Source of the DNA: JAWWPG01 sp963820035
GTDB taxonomy: Bacteria > Actinomycetota > Actinomycetes > Propionibacteriales > Nocardioidaceae
DNA: 64,000 nt
Direction of reading: 5' to 3'
Assembly: GCA_963820035.1 (NCBI GenBank)
Contig: CAWFYK010000002.1
Span: forward strand, 1,054,001 to 1,118,000
The number at the start of each line of letters is the position of its first letter. Position 1 is the first letter of the stretch. Of this stretch, positions 21,242-29,997 are shown one piece after another. Position numbers and translations under genes: made by a program. Under the pieces are notes generated by a model that had not been told where the DNA came from, searched no databases, and worked only from the letters and a program-made list of their open reading frames with translations.

Positions 21242-22201
21242 CTAGCTCTTCGTCCAGGACAGGTCGCGGCCCAACAGCTCCGCAAGCCGGTCGTTGTGGG
21301 GGCGGTAGTAGCTCCGCAGCAGCTCGGACGTGGCCGCCGACATCGGCGGCTGACTGTTCCGAGCGTTGCGAGGACGCAGGTCGACCCCCTCCGCGAGAGG
21401 AAGGTCGAGGAACGTCAGCACCTCGGCCAGCAGCACCTGCGGCTGCGTGCGCATCCGTTCGAACTCGAGGACGAGCAGCTGGTCGGGAGCGAACACCTGC
21501 TGCCAGCGGGCCAGCTGCTCGGCGTAGCGTCCTCGGGCCAGGTAGCTGTGGTGCTCGTGGGAGAAGTGCTGGTAGCGCGGGTCGGCGAACCGGGTCTCGT
21601 CGAGGTCGGCAAGCCTGGCCGGTTCGGCGGCGATGGCCTCCTCGAACGTCGGCAGGCTCTCGAACCCCGTGTTGACCCGGTCCCAATAGTGGCTGTGGGC
21701 GCGGGCCACCGGGTCCCGCAGCAGCATGATCAGCTTGGCGTCGGGCAGCACGGACCTGACCCGGTCCGGGGCCGCCGGGTGGAACATGTAGTAGGGGCTC
21801 GCCTCCCCGACGACCGGCTGATAGCCGAGGGCGGCGACCGCCCGGTCACGGGTCGCGCTGCCAGGAAAGTGCGAGCGGTACCACGGGAGCCCCTTGTCGA
21901 AGCCACTGTCGAAGTAGTGAGCGCTCTTGTGCCGCTGGGTCTTGGGGAACATCCGGAGCACCCCCGGGTGCTGGACCAGCCAGTTCGCCAACGACGTCGT
22001 GCCCCCCTTCTTCGTGCCGAGGATCAGGTAGTCCGGAAGCGGGCGGCTGGCGGCGGTCAGCTGTCCGTATCCCCGCACGGCCTGCTTCGCCGCCGAGACA
22101 CAACCATGAGGCGTGGCCTCCCGAACCAGCGTTCCGACTCGCCCGACGTCCATCCCGCCGATTCCCCGGGTCGGCGGCGGCGGGACCGGGACCGGCGACA
22201 T
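21242..22201 (-). CDS. PAPS-dependent sulfotransferase
   Basis: 319 residues. The phosphosulfate loop is YLILGTKKGGTTSLANWLV at about residues 58-76, and the 3'-phosphate motif is MLLRDPVARAHSHYWDRV at about 163-180. A C-terminal motif (SYYRPHNDRLAELLGRDLSW) is shared with the sulfotransferase at 39552-40433 (EYYAPHDCQLATILGRNPTW), so those two are close relatives. The ATG start at 22201 shares its A with the stop of the sugar transferase (TGATG), indicating tight coupling to chain initiation. It is likely cytoplasmic or membrane-peripheral, with the EPS intermediate as inferred acceptor. Confidence 0.88.
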   Translation of the reverse strand: MSPVPVPPPPTRGIGGMDVGRVGTLVREATPHGCVSAAKQAVRGYGQLTAASRPLPDYLILGTKKGGTTSLANWLVQHPGVLRMFPKTQRHKSAHYFDSGFDKGLPWYRSHFPGSATRDRAVAALGYQPVVGEASPYYMFHPAAPDRVRSVLPDAKLIMLLRDPVARAHSHYWDRVNTGFESLPTFEEAIAAEPARLADLDETRFADPRYQHFSHEHHSYLARGRYAEQLARWQQVFAPDQLLVLEFERMRTQPQVLLAEVLTFLDLPLAEGVDLRPRNARNSQPPMSAATSELLRSYYRPHNDRLAELLGRDLSWTKS

Positions 22202-23235
22202 CAGTAGGCGCCGTCCTTGGCGACCACAGCCCTCACCGTCTGCACCGCAATCCGCACATCACGACCCGCCGACCAGTTATCCACATAGTCGATATCCAAC
22301 GCCACCGACTCCTCCCACGACAACCGCGACCGACCAGACACCTGCCACAACCCCGTCAACCCCGGCTTCACCCCCAACCGCCGACGAGCCCGCACGTCAT
22401 ACGACGCCACCTCCGACGGCAACGCCGGCCGCGGCCCCACCAACGACATCTCCCCCCGCACCACATTCCACAACTGCGGCAACTCATCCAACGACAACTT
22501 CCGCAACACCCGACCCACCCGCGTCACCCGCGGATCAACCTCCATCTTGAACAACCCACCCCCCACCTCATTCAACCCCTCCAACTCACCCCGACGCGCC
22601 TCCGCATCCACCCCCATCGTCCGCAACTTCACCATCGTGAACGTCCGACCACCATCACGCACCCGCGTCTGCCGAAAAAACGCCGGACCCGACGAATCCA
22701 ACCGCACCGCCACCACACACACCACCAACACCGGCAACGCCACCACCATCATCACCAACGCCACCACCGCCTCCACCACCGCCTTCACCTGCCGCACCAA
22801 CCCCGACGGACGAGCCTGCGACACCCCCAACACCACCGACGACCCCACCCGCGACACCCGAACCCGACCAGCCGCCGTCCCCCGCAACTTCGTCACCAAC
22901 GACAACCGCACCCCCAACGCCTCCAACGCCCACCCCAACTCCCGCAACCACTCCGAATCCAACGGCGCCTCCAACCTCACCGACACCTCATGAATCCCCA
23001 ACTCCTCAACCAAACCCACCACATCACCAGCACCCCCCAACACCGGCACCCCCGCCACCGACACCACCCGATCCCCCAACGACTCCACCAAACACACCCC
23101 CACCACCACCGACGAACCCAACCCCGCCCGATCCGCCACCGCATCCTCAACCGTCAACCGATCCGCCACCACCAACACCGACGCCGGCGACCCCACCCCC
23201 ACCAACCGACGAACACCAGAACAACGCACCAGAAC
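22201..23235. repeat. 1,035-bp direct repeat, copy 1 (left)
   Basis: Sequence appears identical to 43443-44477, same orientation, offset 21,242 bp. Identity begins at the first base of the transferase stop triplet (22200 and 43442 differ) and ends at 23235 (23236 and 44478 differ). The + strand is dominated by A and C. The edge of the repeat coincides with an abrupt change in codon style. Confidence 0.95.
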
Positions 23236-23778
23236 CGACCATGCGACGGACACGACGGCGAGCGCAGCGAAGAGATAGAGGGACGTGACGGCCGTCCCGG
23301 AGCCGACCACGAACACACCGGCGACGCACGCCGCCATCCCGTAGACGACGTGGCGTTTCACCACATCCTCGAGCTCGTCGTCCCACTCGTCCCCGTGCCG
23401 CCGGCTGGCCACCAGCGCTGACTCGATGACGAGCCAGGCGGCGGGAGCGACGACGAGCAGGAGCCCACCCAGCTCGAACGCGACCGCACCCGTGACGAGG
23501 AACGTCATCACCAGCATCACCAGGGAGGCACGGCGGAGCCGGCGCAGCGCCTCGAGCGGGCCCACCCGCGGCTCTCGCCGGCGAGGCGAGAACTGCAGGA
23601 CATTGGAACGCACGGGAAGCACCCGCGGCGGCGCACTGACGACGCCGACCGCGACCGCATCCCTGACGGAGACATCCCCCAACGCAGTCGCCACAGCGAA
23701 CTCCCCCCTTCGGCAAGAACCGGAACGTCCCACCCGCGCTATGCGCGCGTGCATCGATGCGTCTGTTGCGTGGTCCAT
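22201..23778 (-). CDS. Polyprenyl sugar-phosphate transferase (initiating EPS glycosyltransferase), copy 1
   Basis: 525 residues. WcaJ/WbaP-type enzymes transfer the first sugar-1-phosphate to undecaprenyl phosphate. Membrane helices fill residues ~85-170; a nucleotide-fold region follows, then the catalytic bacterial sugar-transferase domain (FFRQTRVRDGGRTF, MVKLRTM, KLSLDELPQLWNVVRGEMSL, VGPRPALP, PGLTGLWQVSGRSRLSW). Residues 182-525 are identical to residues 170-513 of copy 2 (43443-44984), while the N-terminal parts have diverged. The ATG at 23778 follows GGGGGATTCT, the same RBS as in copy 2. The 3' two-thirds uses mainly G-ending codons, unlike its own N-terminus and all neighbours. Confidence 0.92.
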   Translation of the reverse strand: MDHATDASMHARIARVGRSGSCRRGEFAVATALGDVSVRDAVAVGVVSAPPRVLPVRSNVLQFSPRRREPRVGPLEALRRLRRASLVMLVMTFLVTGAVAFELGGLLLVVAPAAWLVIESALVASRRHGDEWDDELEDVVKRHVVYGMAACVAGVFVVGSGTAVTSLYLFAALAVVSVAWSVLVRCSGVRRLVGVGSPASVLVVADRLTVEDAVADRAGLGSSVVVGVCLVESLGDRVVSVAGVPVLGGAGDVVGLVEELGIHEVSVRLEAPLDSEWLRELGWALEALGVRLSLVTKLRGTAAGRVRVSRVGSSVVLGVSQARPSGLVRQVKAVVEAVVALVMMVVALPVLVVCVVAVRLDSSGPAFFRQTRVRDGGRTFTMVKLRTMGVDAEARRGELEGLNEVGGGLFKMEVDPRVTRVGRVLRKLSLDELPQLWNVVRGEMSLVGPRPALPSEVASYDVRARRRLGVKPGLTGLWQVSGRSRLSWEESVALDIDYVDNWSAGRDVRIAVQTVRAVVAKDGAY

Positions 23779-23810
23779 AGAATCCCCCGACCCATCTGCA
23801 TTATGCCTGG
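23779..23810 (-). promoter_or_regulatory. Conserved leader/promoter of sugar transferase copy 1
   Basis: Read on the minus strand, the 32 bp before the ATG carry CATAAT (23800-23805), a -10-like element, then GGGTCGGGGGATTCT directly before the start. The same elements with the same spacing (CATACT at 45007-45012) precede copy 2, although sequence further upstream differs. No convincing -35 was found. The rest of the 207-bp gap to the upstream sulfotransferase gene holds one perfect 6-bp-arm dyad (23930-23945) and no gene. Confidence 0.5.
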
Positions 23811-23985
23811 CCCGGCAAGCCCACCTTCGAGCGGCTCTTCGCCGCCGCGAACCCTCTCCCCGTGAACGATCCAGTGATCGACACTGACGCGCGAAGCCGG
23901 CTCGCAGCAGCCGTCGATCGCGCGACTACACCATGTGTTCATGGTAAAGAGTAGACGCCCGGCTGACGACGCGGAATCCCTCGTT

Positions 23986-24873
23986 TCAGCGCAGGTGGGC
24001 GCGGCGAGTCTCGAGAGTCTCGAGAGTCTCGCCCGCAATGGACTCCATCACCGCCAGGTCGGCGTCGCAGATATCGGCCCGCCAGGCGTTCGCGACATCC
24101 TCCGGCGGCCGGTCGAAGTTGTGCAGCGCGGTCGGATCCGCCGAGAGGGCACGTCGCCCATCCTCGGATCTGGTCGCCCGACCCGGCGGGGTAGCCCGGG
24201 GGAGGCCGGTCAGCTCGAATAACCGCGCCATGGCCGCCGGCCCACCGATCGCCACCTCCTCGTGGGAAACGACCAGAGACGCATCCAGCGAAGCCAGGTC
24301 CCGCAACGCCTGCTCGTTGAGCACGCGCCAGAAGTGGGCCATCGCCCGGGCGTCGTCCCGATCGTCCGTCGGGGTCGGTGCTGCCAGGCCGAGCGCGGCG
24401 TCGACCTCGTCCGTGTCCGCCGACCAGCCCATCCGCCGATAGCTCGCCAGCACCGCCGCTGGATGGCGAAACACCAACACAGGAAACGCGTTCGTGGCCC
24501 CGACGATCGCTGGCAGTGACAGCATCGCGAACGGGTCTTTGACGATGATCCGGGTGCGGGGCCACGGAGCCGCCCACTGGCGTTGACCGAAGCGGCTGTA
24601 GACGAACGGGTTCAGCCCGAGGTAGGCAAGCTTCAGTGACCGGGTCTGCCGTGGAGTGAGCCGCGTCAGTCGCGACCACCCCGACAACGTCCCCCCGAGC
24701 GCGTACTGCGACCCGCGCGGATTCATCGGCTCGCGGCCGGCCAGCGCCGTACCCGGGGCGTCGGCGAGGGCCCGAGCGAGCCAGGTGGTGCCGGAACGCG
24801 GAACACCCGTGACGAGAATGGGGGCACGACCCCACCCGGGTCTTTCGTCAACGGTCTCGTTCGAGGACGTCAC
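23986..24873 (-). CDS. Sulfotransferase family protein
   Basis: 295 residues. The PAPS-binding loop ILVTGVPRSGTTWLARAL is at about residues 19-36, and VLVFRHPAAVLASYRRMGW supplies the 3'-phosphate-binding Arg/Ser. It is more divergent from the other sulfotransferases of the locus and closer in style to the broad Sulfotransfer_3 group. The GTG start at 24873 is preceded by AAGGAG. The gene lies alone on the minus strand, divergent from a GH26-like gene. A 9-bp unit (gagtctcga) is repeated about three times at 24004-24031 and encodes an LET-LET repeat at the C-terminus. Confidence 0.83.
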   Translation of the reverse strand: MTSSNETVDERPGWGRAPILVTGVPRSGTTWLARALADAPGTALAGREPMNPRGSQYALGGTLSGWSRLTRLTPRQTRSLKLAYLGLNPFVYSRFGQRQWAAPWPRTRIIVKDPFAMLSLPAIVGATNAFPVLVFRHPAAVLASYRRMGWSADTDEVDAALGLAAPTPTDDRDDARAMAHFWRVLNEQALRDLASLDASLVVSHEEVAIGGPAAMARLFELTGLPRATPPGRATRSEDGRRALSADPTALHNFDRPPEDVANAWRADICDADLAVMESIAGETLETLETRRAHLR

Positions 24874-25118
24874 GGCTCTCCTTGGTGGGGCTGCGGTGCC
24901 TCGATCCTACGAGGACCCCGAGAGCGCCGCCGGCCGGCCGGCCGGGCGATCGCCCTGTCGGAGTCAGCCCTGGTTGGCGCACTGTCCGCTCGTGAGCGGC
25001 GCCCCACCCAGCTGGTTGTCCTGGATACTTCACGTGTACACCCACTATTGGCTTGGGCTGCTCATGTACGGTTTGAGGAAACCTCGCACGGCCGGCTAGA
25101 TCAGACGGGGAGTCTCAG

Positions 25119-26180
25119 ATGCCCGTTCATCGAGGCGCCGCCGCTGCCGTGGTGGCGGGGGTCCTCGCGCTCGCGGCCTGCGACTCCGGGGCGGGTCCGT
25201 CCACACCGTCGCCGAGCATCGCTCAGTCCTGCTCGCTGTCGCCGAAGCTGGTGCCGGCATGCGGGGTGTTGTGGGGCATCGCGACCAGACCCCAGACGCT
25301 CGACGCCGTCAAGGCCGTGGAACAGCAGGTCGGCCGGACGTTCGACGTCGTCTACCAGTACCACGATATCGACGACGCGATCCCGACAGCCTCCGAGAGC
25401 AGTGAGGTCGATGCTGGGCAGATCCTCCATCTCGCCATCGCCGCCCGTCTCTACGAGTCGCCCACGACAGAGGTCACTTATGCCGACATCGCTGCCGGTC
25501 GCTATGACGCCGGGCTCCGGCGCCAGGCTGCGGGTGTGGCCTCGATCCCGGCTCCCGTCTTCGTCACGTTCGAGCAGGAAGCCAACCAGCACAGCAAGCT
25601 GGGACCTCGCGGTACGGCGGCTCAGTTCCGGCAGGCGTGGCGGCACGTGCACGACATCTATGTCGAGGCGGGCGCGACGAACGCGGTCTGGGTGTGGGTG
25701 ATGACCGGGGCACCCGAGAACCTCAGCCGGGCAGGGGCGCTCTGGCCGGGGAACGACGTCGTCGACTGGATCAGCTGGAACGTCTACAACCAGTCCGGCT
25801 GCGGCGCTGATGCCATCGATCCCGCGCTCTACCAATCGTTCGAGACGGGTTTGAAGCCGTTCTACACGTGGGTGCACGACAAGGGGCCGGCGCTGGGCAT
25901 CGACCCCGGCAAGCCGATGATGATCAGCGAGACCGGCTCGGTGCTCTATGCGGACGACGCACAGAAGACCGCCGGTTGGTACGCCGGCATCCCTGCGACT
26001 CTGTCGAAGTACCCACAGCTCAAGGGCGTGACGCTGTGGGACAGCAAGACGAGTGACGCCTGCGACTACCGCTTCCAGCGTGATCCGGCCGTGCTCATGA
26101 GTGTGGCCGACGCCGGGCTCGACCCCGTCATCCGTCCGGCTCCTTCCGGGACAGGGGGCGCGTCGAGCTCGACACCCTGA
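25119..26180 (+). CDS. GH26-like secreted lipoprotein
   Basis: 353 residues with a lipoprotein signal (VVAGVLALAACDSG; lipobox Cys near residue 21) and a Ser/Pro linker. The barrel shows GVLWGIATR, the likely acid/base region VFVTFEQEANQHS at about residue 150 and the likely nucleophile in KPMMISETGSV at about residue 270. These fit clan GH-A and best the mannanase-type GH26 family, though the family assignment is by eye. The ATG at 25119 follows GGGGAG by six bases. The 245-bp divergent gap upstream (24874-25118) contains a GTGTACAC palindrome but no gene. It is probably an envelope-anchored glycosidase acting on EPS. Confidence 0.72.
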   Translation: MPVHRGAAAAVVAGVLALAACDSGAGPSTPSPSIAQSCSLSPKLVPACGVLWGIATRPQTLDAVKAVEQQVGRTFDVVYQYHDIDDAIPTASESSEVDAGQILHLAIAARLYESPTTEVTYADIAAGRYDAGLRRQAAGVASIPAPVFVTFEQEANQHSKLGPRGTAAQFRQAWRHVHDIYVEAGATNAVWVWVMTGAPENLSRAGALWPGNDVVDWISWNVYNQSGCGADAIDPALYQSFETGLKPFYTWVHDKGPALGIDPGKPMMISETGSVLYADDAQKTAGWYAGIPATLSKYPQLKGVTLWDSKTSDACDYRFQRDPAVLMSVADAGLDPVIRPAPSGTGGASSSTP

Positions 26181-26184
26181 GCCG

Positions 26185-26229
26185 GTGGTGCGACCGAAAG
26201 TCTCCGATGGTGCGACCGAAAGTCTCGGA
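26185..26229. repeat. Two tandem ~22-bp repeats related to the rplY-upstream array
   Basis: Two copies of TGGTGCGACCGAAAGTCTC followed by C/G and GAT lie head to tail just after the GH26-like stop. The core (GGTGC...AAGTCTCGGAT) matches, in the opposite orientation, the 22-bp units at 46711-46880. They are non-coding and lie between convergent genes, just before a terminator hairpin. Confidence 0.7.
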
Positions 26230-26273
26230 TCGTGCTGCGGAATCGATCTGGCGCGGCTACAGAAACCGCACCT

Positions 26274-26305
26274 CTACCGTGAGCGACGGGGGACGCTCAC
26301 GGTAG
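26274..26305. terminator. Bidirectional hairpin terminator between convergent genes
   Basis: Perfect 12-bp inverted repeat, CTACCGTGAGCG / CGCTCACGGTAG, with an 8-base loop. It lies between the plus-strand GH26-like gene (ends 26180) and the minus-strand PKD/propeller gene (ends 26323). There is no clear U-tract, as is common in actinobacteria. Confidence 0.8.
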
Positions 26306-26322
26306 CGGGCTCGTAGGCGCTG

Positions 26323-29300
26323 TCAGCTGGCGATCGCGATCGTCCAGCTCGTGGCCTTATTTCCGGCCTGGTTCGTGGTCGCGGTCAAGCCTCCGTAGGA
26401 GCCGTGGCCGGTCGCACTGCCGCTGTCAGTGGCCAGCGCCGAGACGAAGCCGGTGCCCGTGCCGAACTCCGCGTCACGTGAGGTCACCGCGTTGGGGGCC
26501 GTCCAGGCCGTCGTTGCCGAGGACTTGTCCGCCCACAGAGACACGACCCAGTCGCCGGAGCCGCTGGTGATCGTCGGGCTGACGTGCGCGGCCTTCGTCG
26601 TGGTGTCGTTTGCGGTGGCGAACGCGTCGATCGGCTGGGTCGGGTCGACCCCGGTGTAGTCCAACACCTGCAGAGTGCTCTTCGCACCTGCGCTGAGCGG
26701 GACGGTGACCTTCGTACCGTGGTCGGTCGCACCGGCGTACTTCCACCAGACCATCGACTTCATGCCGTTGGCGTCGGTGGTGCCGAGCAGGGTCCAGCCG
26801 GTGACTCCAGTCGGGTCCGAGGCCGTCACGGTGCTCGACGACAGCGCGGCGGTCATCAGCAGGAGGTCTCCCGCCTGAGCCCCGCCGGGCACCGTCACCG
26901 CCGGCTTGTTGGTGCCTGAAACGGCACCTGCCGCTCCCCCGAAATGGATCGGTGACGTGGCCGGGTCGGTGACCTTGATGGTGTCGGACGTCTGGTTCGT
27001 CCCACCCCGGTTATCGGTGACTGTCAGCGTGTAGGTGTAGGTGCCGGCCTGGGCGTAGGTGTGGCTCGGCGTGGCTCCGGTGTCCGTGAGGCCGTCTCCG
27101 AAGTCCCAGGCATAGCTGGTGACGTGCCCGTCGGGGTCGCTGGACGCCGTCCCGTCGAAGGAGCACGTCAGGTCCGGGCAGGTGACCGACGCGCGCGCCA
27201 CAGGCGGCTGGTTCGGGGGCGGGGTGGGTCCGAGGAAGACCGCCCGAGCGCTCCAGTTGTCCCCGCCGGTGCCGGGGTCGTTGACGTCGACCGGGGTCCC
27301 GTTGGGGGCGCCGTTCGTGAAGGGCACCTTGTACAACGACCCCGTTGAGCGGAAGACGTAGTAGAGGGTGTTGTTGTCGGTGAACATGCCACCCACGTCG
27401 GACCAGTCCAGCCCGCCGGAAGCCGTGAACTCGTCCGAGCTCACGATCCCGCTGTCGGCGGAGAAGTTGCGGTAGTACAGCGACGACTTGCCGAACAGGG
27501 TGTAGTAGATCCGGCCGCCGGAGTAGAACATCCCGGTGACCTGGTTGAGCTCCCCGTAGAAGTCGGGCGTCCCGCCGTCGTAGGTGCCGCCGGAGCCGTT
27601 GCTGACGTTCTTCCAGGCGGGATCGTGATACGGGTCGATCTTGGTGACCGGGCCGTACGTCGAACCGTCGAAGGTCCGCTTGTAGAGGAACCCGTCGGTT
27701 GACCCGTAGTAGAGCACGTTGCCGAGCATGAAGGCACCGCGCACGGAGGACCAGTTGATGTCACCGGGCTCGGCTGAGGTCGGGGTGGCGGCGTTGGTGC
27801 CGTCGAACGCGACGCTCGAGATGCCGTTGAGCGGTGGTGGCGGCGGAACGTCGGTGCGGACGATCTCGATGCCGTTGATGAGCGGGTTCTCGGTCACATG
27901 GGTGAGGTCGATGTTGACGTGACCATCGCTCGTGATCGGGAAGCTTCGCATGGTGCCGGTCTGATCACCGGCAGCGGCCACGATGTCGAAGTTAGGCAGC
28001 ACCGTGGTGCCGTCCAGGGAGACGTTGAAGACTCGCTGCCCCACTTGGCCGGTGCCGGTGTAGCGGTTCGCGAAGTAGAGCCGGACGTCGACCTGCTCAC
28101 CGGCCGGAACCGGGAAGTCCCACTGCATGGGCGGGTTGTCGGTCGGGCTCCAGCGCTCGCTGTCGAAGACCGCCGATGGGGTCGAAGCCGGCACCGACGA
28201 GTCGACGTGTGCCACCGGGCTCCAGCCCGCGGCGTTGCTCTGGGCGTTGCGGAACGGGCTGTTGGAGTCCTGGTCGCCGGACCAGTCCGGCCCGTTGTCG
28301 GCCGACTGAAGCGCCGGACCACCAGCGTCGACACGGTAGAGCACGTTCGACGCGGCGGAGCCTGCCGGGCCACCGAGGTAGACGTTGGCCGGCAGGGTGC
28401 CGGTCGCGGTGTTCGGCAGGTTGTAGCCGCCGGACGCCGGGAAGAACGCGATGCGCGGCCGCTTGTACTTCTGGTTGCCGATCCACGCCGTGTCACTGCC
28501 CACCCACAGGCCGGACGTCCCGTAGTACAAGGCATAGGCGCCGGCCCCACGGGGGTTGCGGCCCGGGTTCCAGGCCAGGGGCACACCGTTGGTCGGGTCG
28601 AGAGCGGCCAGCCCGGGCCTCGGGACTGCACCTTCGCCCGCGAAGTCGCTGCCGTTGCTGTCGTTCAGCCACCGCTGGTGCCCGCCGACGTAGACCGCGG
28701 TGTCGGAGATCGTCAGACCCCACAGGGTGTCGCCACCGGCGTCGGAGACCCAGGTGGGCTGGATGTCGTCACCGGTCGCGTTCGTCTCGAACCGCGAGGC
28801 AGTGTCGCATAGCGTGCCTGCGTTGTGACCACCTGTCGCCGTGACGACGAACCAGTTGCCGCTCGGCGCGAACCTGACCGCGCGCGTGTCGGAGTCGAAG
28901 GCCCAGTTGAAGCATTGCGGCTGGTAGCGGGTGGTGTTCCAGTCGCTCTGGACCGACGCCGACGAGCCGGCGATGTTGACCATCACGAGCTGGTCGCGGG
29001 GCAGGCCGTCCGCGGTCTTGAAGTTTCCGGTGACGATGAGCCGCGACCCATCGGCGCTCACATCGAGGGAGCGGGTTCCGATGGGGCCCTGGGCACCCGA
29101 ACCGGTGTCGTTGTGGTGACCGGCGAGCTGGACGTTCATGAAGGCGTTGAGCGTTCCGCTCGTGGCGTTGAGGGTGGCCAGCCCGTTGTGGGTGACCCCG
29201 CCGACCTTGGAGAAATCGCCACCCAGGAAGAGCTTTCCAGCCGAAATTGCCATCGAGTTGATGCCGGCGTTCATCGCGGGTGCCTTGAACGTGGACACAA

Positions 29301-29742
29301 CCTGACCCGTGTTGACGTCGAGAAGCGCCACCCGATTGGCGGCCTGCCCGTTGACCTGGGTGAAGAAGCCACCGATGTAGACCGTCGACGACGTCGGGCC
29401 GGGTAGCAGCGCCTCGACTTTGCCGTTGACCGTCGGGTTGAACCCGGTGTTGATCGCGCCGGTGGTCGCATCGAACGCGACAACGCGGCTTCGCGTCAAT
29501 GTCGGGCTGCCGCCAGGGCCGCTGACGCTGGTGAAGGTACCGCCCGCGACCATCGTGTTGCCCACTTGGGTGATGGCATGCGTCTGGCCATTGTTGATCC
29601 ATGGGGTGGCTGCACTCGGCACGGCCCCGACGACGTCGTTCTGGCCCGTGGCCGCACTTGCGGCACCCGTCCCAGCCATCGTGGCGAGCAGCGCCGCGAC
29701 AAGCAACAGGACAACGGACATAGCTACGCGACTCATGCGCAT
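26323..29742 (-). CDS. Large secreted propeller/malectin/PKD surface protein
   Basis: 1139 residues with a cleavable signal peptide (VAMSVVLLLVAALLATMAG, then ASAATG). Domains in order: repeats of beta-propeller (delta-60-like) type at about residues 40-440 (VAGGTFTSVSG, VYIGGFFTQVNG, LFLGGDFSKVGG); a malectin-like carbohydrate-binding domain at about 480-640 (LYRVDAGGP, VRLYFANRYTG, NGIEIVRTD); a second repeat region with NVLYYGSTDG and IYYTLFGK; a PKD domain at about 860-945 (YAWDFGDG, YTLTVTDNRGG); and the C-terminal domain shared with the gene at 1-1104. ATG 29742 is preceded by GGAGGG. A structural or glycan-binding envelope role is inferred. Confidence 0.88.
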   Translation of the reverse strand: MRMSRVAMSVVLLLVAALLATMAGTGAASAATGQNDVVGAVPSAATPWINNGQTHAITQVGNTMVAGGTFTSVSGPGGSPTLTRSRVVAFDATTGAINTGFNPTVNGKVEALLPGPTSSTVYIGGFFTQVNGQAANRVALLDVNTGQVVSTFKAPAMNAGINSMAISAGKLFLGGDFSKVGGVTHNGLATLNATSGTLNAFMNVQLAGHHNDTGSGAQGPIGTRSLDVSADGSRLIVTGNFKTADGLPRDQLVMVNIAGSSASVQSDWNTTRYQPQCFNWAFDSDTRAVRFAPSGNWFVVTATGGHNAGTLCDTASRFETNATGDDIQPTWVSDAGGDTLWGLTISDTAVYVGGHQRWLNDSNGSDFAGEGAVPRPGLAALDPTNGVPLAWNPGRNPRGAGAYALYYGTSGLWVGSDTAWIGNQKYKRPRIAFFPASGGYNLPNTATGTLPANVYLGGPAGSAASNVLYRVDAGGPALQSADNGPDWSGDQDSNSPFRNAQSNAAGWSPVAHVDSSVPASTPSAVFDSERWSPTDNPPMQWDFPVPAGEQVDVRLYFANRYTGTGQVGQRVFNVSLDGTTVLPNFDIVAAAGDQTGTMRSFPITSDGHVNIDLTHVTENPLINGIEIVRTDVPPPPPLNGISSVAFDGTNAATPTSAEPGDINWSSVRGAFMLGNVLYYGSTDGFLYKRTFDGSTYGPVTKIDPYHDPAWKNVSNGSGGTYDGGTPDFYGELNQVTGMFYSGGRIYYTLFGKSSLYYRNFSADSGIVSSDEFTASGGLDWSDVGGMFTDNNTLYYVFRSTGSLYKVPFTNGAPNGTPVDVNDPGTGGDNWSARAVFLGPTPPPNQPPVARASVTCPDLTCSFDGTASSDPDGHVTSYAWDFGDGLTDTGATPSHTYAQAGTYTYTLTVTDNRGGTNQTSDTIKVTDPATSPIHFGGAAGAVSGTNKPAVTVPGGAQAGDLLLMTAALSSSTVTASDPTGVTGWTLLGTTDANGMKSMVWWKYAGATDHGTKVTVPLSAGAKSTLQVLDYTGVDPTQPIDAFATANDTTTKAAHVSPTITSGSGDWVVSLWADKSSATTAWTAPNAVTSRDAEFGTGTGFVSALATDSGSATGHGSYGGLTATTNQAGNKATSWTIAIAS

Positions 29743-29997
29743 GTGAAGGTCCCTCCCAAGATCCCCCCAGCCGCGTAACCGGTCCTGGACGCGGCGGTAC
29801 GGATAGTGAACCTCATTGTCAGGGGCTATGTCCGCGCTTTCGAGAAGTTCACGGGTCGTTCTCATCACATCACTGCTTTGTCGCCGAAAAGGGGCTTCTT
29901 ACCAAGCGGCAAATGGTCCGGGACAAGCCCGCTTTCGGATATGTCGGGTGACGTCGGCCACAAAAAGGTCAGACATTCCCTTGATGACGGAGGGTCT
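29743..29997. other. Intergenic region upstream of the PKD/propeller gene
   Basis: 255 bp between two minus-strand genes. It is visibly richer in A/T than its surroundings and probably holds the promoter of the PKD/propeller gene. Short ORFs here lack ribosome binding sites and family similarity. I see no clear operator or terminator. Confidence 0.5.

Noticed and set aside
20165..22207. 680-codon plus-strand ORF opposite the glycosidase and sulfotransferase genes
   Set aside because: Antisense to two genes with clear catalytic motifs; low-complexity composition typical of GC-rich shadow frames.
22113..23421. Thr/Pro/His/Asn-rich plus-strand ORFs in the A/C-rich repeat (and the same frames at 43304-44846)
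   Set aside because: They result from the scarcity of T on the + strand of the repeat block; the minus-strand frame carries the conserved sugar-transferase motifs.
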